Assembly: GCA_017527415.1 (NCBI GenBank) | Contig: JAFXQA010000012.1 | Location: forward strand, 85,604-149,603 | DNA: 64,000 nt | Source of the DNA: Bacteroidales bacterium | GTDB lineage: Bacteria; Bacteroidota; Bacteroidia; Bacteroidales; UBA932 | Direction of reading: 5' to 3' | Shown here: positions 8,898 to 15,974 of the stretch, in pieces | How positions within the stretch are numbered: position 1 is the stretch's first letter | Layout of the letters: each line of letters begins with the position of its first letter | The notes under the pieces: generated by a model | What the model saw: only the letters and a program-made list of their open reading frames with translations | Databases searched by the model: none | Told to the model about the DNA's origin: nothing | Program-made: the position numbers and the translations under genes

Positions 8898-9586
8898 CAG
8901 AGTTGAGTTACAGGGTGATTGAAATATGTGTCTTTATAAGGCTCATCGGCCAGGGTAAAATGCCACCATTCGCTCTCCAGAGGCTTGAAGCCGTGGCGGA
9001 GCATGGCGTCGCGAAGAAGCATCCTGTTGGTGAACTGCTGTTCTGTGATGGCCGTATAATCCGGGTGGCTTTCTACGCCGAACCAGTCGAAGGTGCCGCC
9101 CATGTCCACTTCTTTTTCCGTTATCATGTCAAACAGAGTCAGATCGACGGTAGAGCCCCGCGTGTGGCCGCTTTTGGCCATGATGTAATCCTGCTCGAAG
9201 AGCACGCTCTTGTCCAGGTCGGGATAGAAATAGCGCTTCATGAGAGTATCCGGCACGTTGGCAGCCCAGCGAACGAAGTGGTCCACTGCACACTGGGGGC
9301 GGTAGGCGTCGTAAATCTTGAGGCGGTAGCCCTTGGTGATCATCTCATCGCTGACATCCTTCAGGGCAACTGCGGCTTCCCTTGTGAGGAGGGCGGCAGG
9401 TTGCAGATAGCCGTCGATACGGGTGCCCACGAAGTTATAGGTGCCAAAATAGCGGATTTCCAGAATCGCGTCCGGCACCACGTCGGTGATGTTGACGAAC
9501 GCCTTTTCGAAGGCCCTGTCCTGCCTGCTCTGGCAGCAGCCGGTCAGCAGAAGAAAAGAAAGCAGTATTCTTATGCAATTATTCAT
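8897..9586 (-). CDS. D-alanyl-D-alanine dipeptidase, VanX/DdpX type, lipoprotein
   Basis: 229 residues. The signal peptide ends Leu-Leu-Thr-Gly-Cys, so a lipid anchor at Cys17 is likely. Peptidase M15D residues are all present: Arg96 in Asp-Ala-Tyr-Arg-Pro, zinc ligands His141 and Asp148 in Ser-Gly-His-Thr-Arg-Gly-Ser-Thr-Val-Asp, catalytic Glu206 and third ligand His209 in Glu-Trp-Trp-His. The enzyme splits D-Ala-D-Ala, either for recycling or to lower peptidoglycan precursor. It is the second gene of the operon. There are no vanH/vanA homologues nearby, so glycopeptide resistance is not indicated. Confidence 0.9.
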   Translation of the reverse strand: MNNCIRILLSFLLLTGCCQSRQDRAFEKAFVNITDVVPDAILEIRYFGTYNFVGTRIDGYLQPAALLTREAAVALKDVSDEMITKGYRLKIYDAYRPQCAVDHFVRWAANVPDTLMKRYFYPDLDKSVLFEQDYIMAKSGHTRGSTVDLTLFDMITEKEVDMGGTFDWFGVESHPDYTAITEQQFTNRMLLRDAMLRHGFKPLESEWWHFTLADEPYKDTYFNHPVTQL

Positions 9587-10151
9587 TTGAGAAAGACGGG
9601 ATGCTGATTCCTATGCCGCCCTGGATGGAGTAGCGGGTGTATATCAGATTGATGCTGAACCATTTAAGCGGCTGCACGGAAATGCCTCCGCCAAAGTCGA
9701 AATAGTGAATCCTGGACCCCGGGGTCACTTTGTATGGGTGGTAAAGAGTGATTGAGGCATCATCATCGGCCTCAGCATTCAATTTGGAGGCGTCCGTGAT
9801 ACCTTCGTTCGACTGCATATACCCCACCAATGGCATTACCCTCAACCATTTGAGAACCGGGAACTGATATCCTGCATTGATCAAGACCACTTTGTCGTCA
9901 TTCCATTTGGTATCGCTGACGGTGTTGTCGTATCTGTGCTGCGGCAAAGCCGTGGTAATGCCCAGATAGACGCCCCATGCCATCACGCTCCCGCCCAGAG
10001 TAAGACGTGAATATTTGGTATTAGTGGCCACCTGGCTCAGGTTGATGCCGACCTCGTAGCGGCCTTGATTGAGGGAAAGGTCGAAATACTGGGCATTCAC
10101 TGCAACTATGGAGCAGATGGCCAGGAGAATGGTTAATAGAGTACGTTTCAT
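9579..10151 (-). CDS. Secreted protein with outer-membrane-protein character
   Basis: 190 residues with a classical signal peptide ending Val-Asn-Ala-Gln. The mature region has alternating beta-strand patterns and Gly-rich turns, as in small outer-membrane barrels. It opens the operon and overlaps the VanX-like gene by 8 bp. Its promoter is the -7 box at 10175-10182. I do not recognise a named family; function is unknown. Confidence 0.6.
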   Translation of the reverse strand: MKRTLLTILLAICSIVAVNAQYFDLSLNQGRYEVGINLSQVATNTKYSRLTLGGSVMAWGVYLGITTALPQHRYDNTVSDTKWNDDKVVLINAGYQFPVLKWLRVMPLVGYMQSNEGITDASKLNAEADDDASITLYHPYKVTPGSRIHYFDFGGGISVQPLKWFSINLIYTRYSIQGGIGISIPSFSNE

Positions 10152-10174
10152 TGGTACAATGACGTTGAATTCTA

Positions 10175-10182
10175 CAAATATA
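10175..10182 (-). promoter_or_regulatory. -7 box (TATATTTG) of the seven-gene operon
   Basis: TATATTTG on the minus strand, 23 nt from the ATG at 10151. It lies 23 bp from the oppositely directed -7 box at 10206-10213, so the two promoters occupy the same stretch of DNA. Confidence 0.6.
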
Positions 10183-10205
10183 ATCTTTTTTCAAAGCATA
10201 TTCAC

Positions 10206-10213
10206 TATCTTTG
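10206..10213 (+). promoter_or_regulatory. -7 box (TATCTTTG) of the 10222 gene
   Basis: Exact TAnnTTTG match, 8 nt before ATG 10222. The predicted transcript would begin within a few bases of the start codon. Confidence 0.6.
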
Positions 10214-10221
10214 CGGCTGCG

Positions 10222-10698
10222 ATGCTCAAGAAATACATCATAGTTTTCCTGATTTCCATGGTGCCGCTGATCGAACTTCGCGGCGCCGTGCCTTACGCCG
10301 TGGGCTTCGGGCTTCCTCTATGGCCGTCGATGATCATCGCGGTGATAGGCAACATGTTGCCCGTACCGTTCATCTTCCTGTTTGCGCGCAAGGTGTTGGA
10401 ATGGGGAAAGGACAAGAAGGTTATCGGTGGATTCTTCCGCTGGTGCCTTGAAAAAGGGGACAAAGCGAGGGTGAAACTGGAATCCAAGGCCGGACGCGGC
10501 CTCTACATCGCCCTGCTGCTTTTCGTCGGCATCCCGCTGCCCGGCACGGGCGCGTGGACCGGCACCCTGGCGGCCAGCTTCTTGAACATGGATTTCAAGA
10601 AGAGCGTGCTGTACGTCCTCCTGGGCGTACTACTCGCAGGTGTGATAATGCTGATCGCCTCCCTTGGTGTGGTCGGCGCCATCTCGCTGGCTAAATAG
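10222..10698 (+). CDS. COG2426-type small multidrug-export/membrane protein
   Basis: 158 residues, mostly hydrophobic with about four membrane helices, including Pro-Leu-Ile-Glu-Leu-Arg-Gly-Ala-Val-Pro near the start and Gly-Ile-Pro-Leu-Pro-Gly-Thr-Gly-Ala-Trp-Thr-Gly in the middle. Both are marks of the COG2426 (putative small multidrug export protein) family. Longer in-frame starts up to 10069 exist, but they would run through the promoter box and the divergent gene, so ATG 10222 is chosen. The 3' end overlaps the convergent PfkB gene by 8 bp. Transport substrate is unproven. Confidence 0.8.
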   Translation: MLKKYIIVFLISMVPLIELRGAVPYAVGFGLPLWPSMIIAVIGNMLPVPFIFLFARKVLEWGKDKKVIGGFFRWCLEKGDKARVKLESKAGRGLYIALLLFVGIPLPGTGAWTGTLAASFLNMDFKKSVLYVLLGVLLAGVIMLIASLGVVGAISLAK

Positions 10699-11617
10699 AG
10701 TCGGCGAAATCCGGATCTACATAGTTGAACATGCTGCCGCACACGTTGGCCGAGAACTTCATGGCTACGGGCACCAGCTGCGCCCAGTCATCGGCCGAAA
10801 GGCTCTTGAGTCTCTCCTTGCCGATGCAGTTCTTCACCAGGGCATACAGGATTCCCGCGTTGAAATTGTCCCCCGCGCCGATGGTGGAAACCACCTTTTC
10901 TACCGGTGCAGTGGGGAATGTGGCGTGCACGCCGGGGGAGAAGACCTCGGCATCGTCGCCTCCGCGGGTGCAGATGAAGTTACGGCAGAGCCGGGAGATG
11001 CGCTCCACGTAGATGCGGACGGCATCCGAACTGCCGTAGAGAAGCTCGAGGTCGTCGGAAGAACCGCGCACGATGTCCGCCAGGGCGATATTCGCCTCGA
11101 TGGTCTCCGGCGGCACCGGGTGGTTCTTGCGGAAGTTGATATCGTAGTAGACGATGCCCCCGGCCTCGCGGGCTTTCTTTATGAATGCCTGGGTCTGGGG
11201 ACCCGTGACGGGGCTGACCGCGAAGAAGGATCCGAACAGCACGATGTCGTCGAGATGCACGGGAGTGTCGGGCGTCCGGAAGGCGGGCATGTCCTTGTCG
11301 CGATAGAACTCGTAGTGGGCGTTGTTGTTGCTGTCCAGCATGGCCAGCGACACCACGCTCTGGCCCTTCGCGCGCTTGATTCCCTCGGTGCTGATACCGT
11401 TCTGTCCCATGAAATCGGTCATTAGGTCCGCCACATAGTCATTCCCTACCTGCGATTCCATTATCAGACGAGTCTCCGGGCATTTCTTCCCTACCGTTCG
11501 CCCCAGCGAAATCATAGAATTGAACACCGATCCGCCCGGAACCGCCGCCTGCGGCTGCCCGTTCTTGAAGACGATGTCCAGCACCGTCTCGCCTATGCCT
11601 ATGATTGTGCGTGTCAT
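10691..11617 (-). CDS. PfkB-family carbohydrate kinase
   Basis: 308 residues of the ribokinase fold. Pro-Gly-Gly-Ser-Val-Phe-Asn near 28 is the substrate-side glycine motif, and Thr-Ile-Gly-Ala-Gly-Asp-Asn-Phe-Asn near 250 carries the catalytic Asp and anion hole. Substrate could be fructose or a related sugar; sequence alone does not decide. It is third in a minus-strand trio, 8 bp after the DUF6913-like gene. Confidence 0.85.
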   Translation of the reverse strand: MTRTIIGIGETVLDIVFKNGQPQAAVPGGSVFNSMISLGRTVGKKCPETRLIMESQVGNDYVADLMTDFMGQNGISTEGIKRAKGQSVVSLAMLDSNNNAHYEFYRDKDMPAFRTPDTPVHLDDIVLFGSFFAVSPVTGPQTQAFIKKAREAGGIVYYDINFRKNHPVPPETIEANIALADIVRGSSDDLELLYGSSDAVRIYVERISRLCRNFICTRGGDDAEVFSPGVHATFPTAPVEKVVSTIGAGDNFNAGILYALVKNCIGKERLKSLSADDWAQLVPVAMKFSANVCGSMFNYVDPDFADSI

Positions 11618-11625
11618 GTTAATTA

Positions 11626-12054
11626 TTATTTAAGCCCTTCCACAATCTCCATCATCCGGCCGAAGACTTCCGCCTGGGGGAAGTGCGTACCTTCGGGGTC
11701 GGAGACCACGAGGTCGAGGGGTTCGCCGGGTAGCTGGGTGCGGCCTATTTTGAAGACGGCGCGGCTGCGGCGGATTACATATTCGAGATGCCAGTTGTCG
11801 CCGGATACTAGGGAAAGCAGCACCTGTGTGTTGCGGTAGGCGCGGATCAGCTTTTTCTGGCGAACGGGGAAGATGACCAGCTGTATGCCCTTCTTTGCGA
11901 AATACTTCTTCACCTTCTCCTCCGCAACTGCCGCGTCATCCGCATCCGCATCCAGAAGAACCGTAACCTGGCTGATGTCGGCAAGCCGCATCAGAGAAGT
12001 GGGATTCTTGCTCCGGAATGCACCGATCAGGATATTTGCAGGAAACTTAGCCAT
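11626..12054 (-). CDS. Small conserved Bacteroidota protein, DUF6913-like
   Basis: 142 residues without signal or membrane segment. The pattern of an N-terminal beta-alpha unit, then a conserved block around Leu-Glu-Tyr-Val-Ile-Arg-Arg-Ser-Arg-Ala-Val-Phe-Lys-Ile-Gly-Arg and a terminal Asp-Leu-Val-Val, resembles the uncharacterised DUF6913 family. The match is from memory and moderate. It overlaps the adenosine-kinase-like gene by 8 bp and precedes a second PfkB kinase. Function unknown. Confidence 0.6.
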   Translation of the reverse strand: MAKFPANILIGAFRSKNPTSLMRLADISQVTVLLDADADDAAVAEEKVKKYFAKKGIQLVIFPVRQKKLIRAYRNTQVLLSLVSGDNWHLEYVIRRSRAVFKIGRTQLPGEPLDLVVSDPEGTHFPQAEVFGRMMEIVEGLK

Positions 12055-13045
12055 TCAATTTTGCTATGAGGTCACGGATTTCGTTCTTGGCATCGCGCCA
12101 ACGGGGAATGTCTATTTTGGTGCCGACGACCTCCACCACCTTGGCGGCGATGATGGAGCCTATCTCGCCGCAGGCTTTGAGAGGCAGGCCGAGTGCGTGT
12201 GCATAGAGGAAGCCTGCTGCGTAGGTGTCTCCCGCTCCGGTGCCATCGATTGCCTTCGCCGGCCAAGCGGGAATAAAGTGCTCTTCGGCGCCATTCTTTA
12301 CCCAACTGCCATCCTTACCCACCTTCACCACGGCTATCTCGCAGTGTTTCGCAAGTTCGCGGAGGCCTTCCACGGCGTCGTCCAGCTTGGTAAATGCGCG
12401 ACTTTCCGTTTCGTTGGCGAAGACGATGTCAACATATTTGTCGATGAGATTATGCAGGAAGGCGTTGTTGCTTTCCACTACATTGTAGGAAGCCATATCT
12501 ATGGAGATTATGCACCCGGCATCCTTCGCCATCTGCACAGCCTTAGCTATAAGCTCCTGGTTTTGAACCAGATATCCTTCGATATGAAAATAATCGTAGC
12601 CCTCGAAAAACTCGGGTTTGAGGTCTTCCGGACCCATCTCCAGCGCAGCGCCCATGTAGTCGGCGAAGGTGCGCTCCGCGTTGGCTCCGGTGATGAACAC
12701 CATGCAGCGGCCGGAGGATTTGTCGCTGTGGAGCATGGTGGTCTTCACCCCGAACTGCTCCATGGTGCTCTTGAAAAGCTGGCCGAGTTCGTCGTCCCCT
12801 ATCTTTCCTATGTAGCCGGAGGGCATGCCGAAGATGGATGTGCAGGTGATGGTGTTGGCGGCCGATCCGCCGGGCACGTACTTCACTCCTACCTCCTTGA
12901 GGGCAGACCAGATGCGGTCGCCGGTTTCCATATCTACGTGCTGCATGCTGCCGAGGGGAAGATGGAATTTTTTGAGGAGGCTGTCATCCGGCAAAATGGC
13001 CAGGATGTCGGTAAGGGCATTGCCTATTCCTAAAATCGACTTCAT
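12047..13045 (-). CDS. Adenosine-kinase-like PfkB sugar/nucleoside kinase
   Basis: 332 residues. Starts Met-Lys-Ser-Ile-Leu-Gly-Ile-Gly-Asn-Ala-Leu-Thr-Asp; the glycine motif Pro-Gly-Gly-Ser-Ala-Ala-Asn-Thr lies near 57 and the catalytic Gly-Thr-Gly-Ala-Gly-Asp-Thr-Tyr-Ala-Ala-Gly near 266. This resembles Bacteroidota PfkB proteins annotated as adenosine kinase; nucleoside specificity is an inference. The frame is open upstream to 13231, but that extension crosses both promoters of this intergenic region, so ATG 13045 is preferred. Confidence 0.82.
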   Translation of the reverse strand: MKSILGIGNALTDILAILPDDSLLKKFHLPLGSMQHVDMETGDRIWSALKEVGVKYVPGGSAANTITCTSIFGMPSGYIGKIGDDELGQLFKSTMEQFGVKTTMLHSDKSSGRCMVFITGANAERTFADYMGAALEMGPEDLKPEFFEGYDYFHIEGYLVQNQELIAKAVQMAKDAGCIISIDMASYNVVESNNAFLHNLIDKYVDIVFANETESRAFTKLDDAVEGLRELAKHCEIAVVKVGKDGSWVKNGAEEHFIPAWPAKAIDGTGAGDTYAAGFLYAHALGLPLKACGEIGSIIAAKVVEVVGTKIDIPRWRDAKNEIRDLIAKLNG

Positions 13046-13064
13046 AATTCTACCTATTGGATAA

Positions 13065-13072
13065 CAAAAATA
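13065..13072 (-). promoter_or_regulatory. -7 box (TATTTTTG) of the kinase trio
   Basis: TAnnTTTG match on the minus strand, 19 nt before the ATG at 13045, and 23 bp from the divergent -7 box at 13096-13103. Confidence 0.5.
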
Positions 13073-13095
13073 ATATAAAATATCGGGATATTCAC

Positions 13096-13103
13096 TAACT
13101 TTG
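13096..13103 (+). promoter_or_regulatory. -7 box (TAACTTTG) deciding the start of the 13110 gene
   Basis: TAACTTTG ends 6 nt before GTG 13110. A TTG at 13101 would be a longer start but is part of this box, so GTG 13110 is the better choice and the message is likely leaderless. Confidence 0.6.
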
Positions 13104-13109
13104 CGTGCC

Positions 13110-14123
13110 GTGAATAAAAAGCTGGTCAATATTCTCAAATATCTGCTGTCCTTCGGGCTGGCGGGATTACTGGTTTGGCTGGCTTTCCGTGGCATCGACT
13201 GGCATGAGTTCTGGGTAGGCCTCAAGGCCACCCGCTGGGGCTGGATCGCCCTTTATCTGGTGGTCGGATATCTCGCCCTGGTGTTCAGGGCCCTGCGTTG
13301 GACCCAGCTGATTCATCCTCTCGACAACGACATCCACTACGGCAAGGTCTGGGATGCCAACAACATAGGAGGCATGGCGAGCATCGCCCTTCCGGGTTCG
13401 GGAGACCTTCTTCGCACCGCGCTTCTCACCACTGCCAAGCTCCCTTACCAGACCGTGTTCGGCACGGTGATGCTGGAGCGCGCCTGGGACATCCTGGCAA
13501 TCCTGCTGATGTTCGTGTTCTCGCTGGTATTCGCATGGGGGCGCTTCGGGGGCTTCTTCGTAGACAATATCTGGCATCCGCTCAAGTCGCACGCCATCAT
13601 TATCTGGGGGCTTGTCTTCATAGTGGTGGCCATCGCTGTTTTCCTGATCTTGGTGCGCAAGCTTCGTGGCCGCAGCAAGTTTTTCGAAAGAATGAACGGT
13701 ATTCTGGAAGGCTTCCTGGTGGGATTCAAGACCTTCTCGCAGGTGAAGAACAAGGTTCTGTTCCTTGTTTACTCCGTGATGATCTGGGTGATGTACATGC
13801 TGATGAGTTTCTTCGTGCTCAAGGCTATCCCCCAGCTGTCCCAGGCGCTGATGGCCGACGGCCTCTTCGTGGCATCGCTCGGAAACATCGCCTCGCTGGT
13901 GCCGGTGCCGGGCGGCATCGGGGCATACCACTACCTGCTTAAAGTATCGCTGATGGGGCTCTATGGTACAACCGACGAAATCGGCCTGCTGTTCGCAACC
14001 CTCTGCCACGAACTCCACGCGGTGCTGGTGATTGTGCTCGGCGTTTGGTCCTACATCTTCCGCATAGTCATTCTCAGGAATGGCAATGCCTCGAAGGTCG
14101 GCAACGCTTCCAGAAAAAATTAG
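13110..14123 (+). CDS. LPG-synthase-type transmembrane protein (UPF0104)
   Basis: About 337 residues with seven or eight membrane helices. Markers include Phe-Arg-Ala-Leu-Arg-Trp near 67, the Gly-Gly-Met-Ala-Ser-Ile-Ala-Leu-Pro-Gly-Ser-Gly-Asp segment near 88, and Val-Pro-Val-Pro-Gly-Gly-Ile-Gly-Ala-Tyr near 270, as in the membrane half of MprF and in UPF0104. Only the flippase-like membrane domain is present, with no aminoacyl-transferase half. A lipid or lipid-linked sugar translocase role is plausible but unproven. Confidence 0.85.
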   Translation: MNKKLVNILKYLLSFGLAGLLVWLAFRGIDWHEFWVGLKATRWGWIALYLVVGYLALVFRALRWTQLIHPLDNDIHYGKVWDANNIGGMASIALPGSGDLLRTALLTTAKLPYQTVFGTVMLERAWDILAILLMFVFSLVFAWGRFGGFFVDNIWHPLKSHAIIIWGLVFIVVAIAVFLILVRKLRGRSKFFERMNGILEGFLVGFKTFSQVKNKVLFLVYSVMIWVMYMLMSFFVLKAIPQLSQALMADGLFVASLGNIASLVPVPGGIGAYHYLLKVSLMGLYGTTDEIGLLFATLCHELHAVLVIVLGVWSYIFRIVILRNGNASKVGNASRKN

Positions 14124-14166
14124 TATATTTGCGCACTTTTTTGTGGCCGGATTTCCGGCCCAGTCT

Positions 14167-14240
14167 GGTCCCTTAACTCAGTTGGATAGAGTAACGGTCT
14201 TCTAAACCGTAAGTCGTGAGTTCGAATCTCACAGGGACTA
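14167..14240 (+). tRNA. tRNA-Arg (TCT anticodon)
   Basis: 74 nt with a full cloverleaf. Acceptor arms are 14167-14173 and 14233-14239 (one G-U pair), the anticodon arm has stem ACGGT/ACCGT around the loop CTTCTAA, and the T arm is GTGAG/CTCAC with TTCGAAT. CCA is not encoded. It reads AGA codons. Confidence 0.95.
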
Positions 14241-14317
14241 CGAGAAATCGGCTTCCTGGCACGTAGGGGGCCGGTTGTCTTTATTCTTGTGTCCCTTTTT
14301 GTGACCCCAAAGCAGGG

Positions 14318-14349
14318 TTTGTAAAGAGGAAAAAGTTTATCTATCTTTG
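14318..14349 (+). promoter_or_regulatory. Near-ideal promoter: TTTG (14318-14321), 20 bp, TATCTTTG (14342-14349)
   Basis: Both elements of the Bacteroidota promoter are exact and the spacing is optimal. No convincing reading frame follows, and the next gene (14615) has its own -7 box, so this promoter appears to serve a non-coding transcript. Confidence 0.75.
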
Positions 14350-14351
14350 CA

Positions 14352-14505
14352 TTACCGGCACAATTGCGCCGGGATATCCAAATCGATGTTTCTTGAAAAC
14401 TTGGTCTTGAGGGAAACCTCCCGCGGCAGTACCTCGGACCAAGCCGGAACCAGAAGTACGTCGTCAAAGGTAAGACCTTCCTGTTGAATTCTTTTCTCGG
14501 TAAAA
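14352..14505 (+). ncRNA. Probable structured small RNA (6S/Bacteroidales-1-like candidate)
   Basis: About 154 nt between a strong promoter and the next gene. The predicted 5' end TTACCG (14352-14357) is complementary to CGGTAA (14498-14503), so the ends close on each other. Inside are a 7-bp stem CTTGGTC (14400-14406)/GACCAAG (14437-14443), a GAGG-GAAA-CCTC hairpin within it (14409-14420), and AAGGT/ACCTT (14467-14479). A long RNA with paired ends and an internal arm recalls 6S RNA or the Bacteroidales-1 motif, but I cannot verify a covariance-model match. No long ORF is supported here. Confidence 0.5.
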
Positions 14506-14599
14506 GACATTTTGCTAACTTCCATAGACAATGGTAAGCAAAAAAGCGCTGCCCTGTTCGTGGCCCTACCGCATTTTTTAACATTTTATCAACATTTGC

Positions 14600-14607
14600 T
14601 ATCTTTG
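14600..14607 (+). promoter_or_regulatory. -7 box (TATCTTTG) of the ECF sigma gene
   Basis: Exact match ending 7 nt before ATG 14615, again implying an almost leaderless message. Confidence 0.6.
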
Positions 14608-14614
14608 CAACCGA

Positions 14615-15121
14615 ATGTCGCTCCGGTACACCATAGACAGCCTTTTCCGTGCGGAATACCGTCCGCTCTGCCTCTATGCCATGCATTACGTTGACTCGAT
14701 GGATATTGCTGAGGATATGGTGTCATCGTGTTTTGAGTCCCTATGGGAGAGGCTTTCCGGGGGTGCATCCGTACTGAATATGCGGGCTTATCTTTACACC
14801 TCGGTGCGCAATGCATCGATCGATTACCTGCGCAGGAATAACTCCGCGGAGCCCCTGCCGAGGGATCTTGACGGTATTATCAGCGACGAACAGGCCATGG
14901 AGCGCAGCGCCGTCGAGGCCCGGCTCTGGACAGCTATCGACAAAATGCCCGCCCGTCGAAGGGAGGTGCTCCTGATGGCAAAACGGGACGGAATGAGTTA
15001 TGCGCAGATAGCATCCGCCCTCGGTATTTCCGAAAACACGGTGCGGAACACCCTTGAAGCCGCGCTTAAGAGCCTCCGTACCAAGCGGAAGGAGATTCTG
15101 GATTTTATCGTTTTGTTCTGA
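14615..15121 (+). CDS. ECF RNA polymerase sigma factor (Bacteroidota FecI-like)
   Basis: 168 residues. Region 2 (about 1-75) includes Ala-Glu-Asp-Met-Val-Ser-Ser-Cys-Phe-Glu and Tyr-Thr-Ser-Val-Arg-Asn; region 4 (about 105-160) has the helix-turn-helix Tyr-Ala-Gln-Ile-Ala-Ser-Ala-Leu-Gly-Ile-Ser-Glu-Asn-Thr-Val. It is followed by a FecR anti-sigma gene, a TonB receptor with a signalling domain, and a DUF4249 lipoprotein. In such units the sigma factor activates its own uptake genes when the receptor senses substrate. Confidence 0.92.
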   Translation: MSLRYTIDSLFRAEYRPLCLYAMHYVDSMDIAEDMVSSCFESLWERLSGGASVLNMRAYLYTSVRNASIDYLRRNNSAEPLPRDLDGIISDEQAMERSAVEARLWTAIDKMPARRREVLLMAKRDGMSYAQIASALGISENTVRNTLEAALKSLRTKRKEILDFIVLF

Positions 15122-15197
15122 TAAAAAAATCGGTATTTCCGATAGTACTTTTTCGTAATAACCCGTCTTGTAACTGAAATCGTTTTAATACAAGACC

Positions 15198-15974
15198 ATG
15201 GAATCTACAATAAAGTACGTCCTGAAAAAATATCAGGAAGGCAGGCTGGACCCCGGAAAGGCCGTTTCCGAATTCCGTCGCCGGCATCACTCGTCCCCAG
15301 CCGGCCGTGCGGCCGTATGGTCTCTTTCACTTGCCGCTTCGCTTCTGCTGGGCCTGTTTCTCTTCAATAACTGGAGAAACGCCTGGACGGAATACGGCAC
15401 TCCGGACGGTAAAAGCATGGCGGTTCTTGCCGACGGCACCCGCGTGACGCTCTCGCCCGGAGCCGTGCTGAAGATGCAGAGGCACCGCAATCCCAGGCTG
15501 GTTTCGCTAGAGGGTCTTGCCTATTTTGAGGTTGCGCGCGACGAGGCTCATCCATTTGAAATCGTGACGGACGGGGCTTATGTAAAGGTGCTTGGTACTA
15601 AGTTCAGCCTGGACGCCGATAGAAAGCAGGTGCGCGTCGAAAGCGGAAAGGTGCTTTTTGCGGCGGCACCGGATGCCCCGGCTCTGGTTCTGACCGGCAG
15701 GATGCAGGCTCGCGTGGAGGACGGGACGGCGGTGCTGTCCGGGGAAGAGTGCCTGAACCCTGCAGCTTGGGCGACCGGCCGGTTCGTCTATGAAAATGCT
15801 CCGCTTGCCGGCGTACTGGCCGAACTCGGAGAATACTACGGCGTCGTCCTTGGCACGGGAGATACTTCCGTCGAAGGCCTGAGACTGAACGGCGTATTCT
15901 CCACGGATAATCTCCAAACCATACTCTCCGTTATCGGGGATGCGCTGGAAGTGCAAATCGAGGTGACAGAATGA
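15198..15974 (+). CDS. FecR-family anti-sigma factor
   Basis: 258 residues. A short cytoplasmic N-terminus is followed by one TM helix near 36-56 (Ala-Ala-Val-Trp-Ser-Leu-Ser-Leu-Ala-Ala-Ser) and a periplasmic FecR domain with the typical run through Leu-Ala-Asp-Gly-Thr-Arg-Val-Thr-Leu and Val-Leu-Gly-Thr-Lys-Phe. The C-terminal segment would contact the STN domain of the receptor. It overlaps the receptor gene by 4 bp and lies 76 bp after its sigma factor. Confidence 0.92.
   Translation: MESTIKYVLKKYQEGRLDPGKAVSEFRRRHHSSPAGRAAVWSLSLAASLLLGLFLFNNWRNAWTEYGTPDGKSMAVLADGTRVTLSPGAVLKMQRHRNPRLVSLEGLAYFEVARDEAHPFEIVTDGAYVKVLGTKFSLDADRKQVRVESGKVLFAAAPDAPALVLTGRMQARVEDGTAVLSGEECLNPAAWATGRFVYENAPLAGVLAELGEYYGVVLGTGDTSVEGLRLNGVFSTDNLQTILSVIGDALEVQIEVTE

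Noticed and set aside
8897-9579. Vancomycin-resistance cluster suggested by the VanX-like dipeptidase
   Set aside because: No VanH, VanA/B ligase or VanRS is present; the gene belongs to a stress-type operon.
14120-14686. 188-codon minus-strand frame covering tRNA-Arg
   Set aside because: Its Cys-Glu-Ile-Arg-Thr-His-Asp-Leu stretch is the reverse translation of the tRNA, a classic false gene. It also overlaps the small-RNA region and the sigma gene start.
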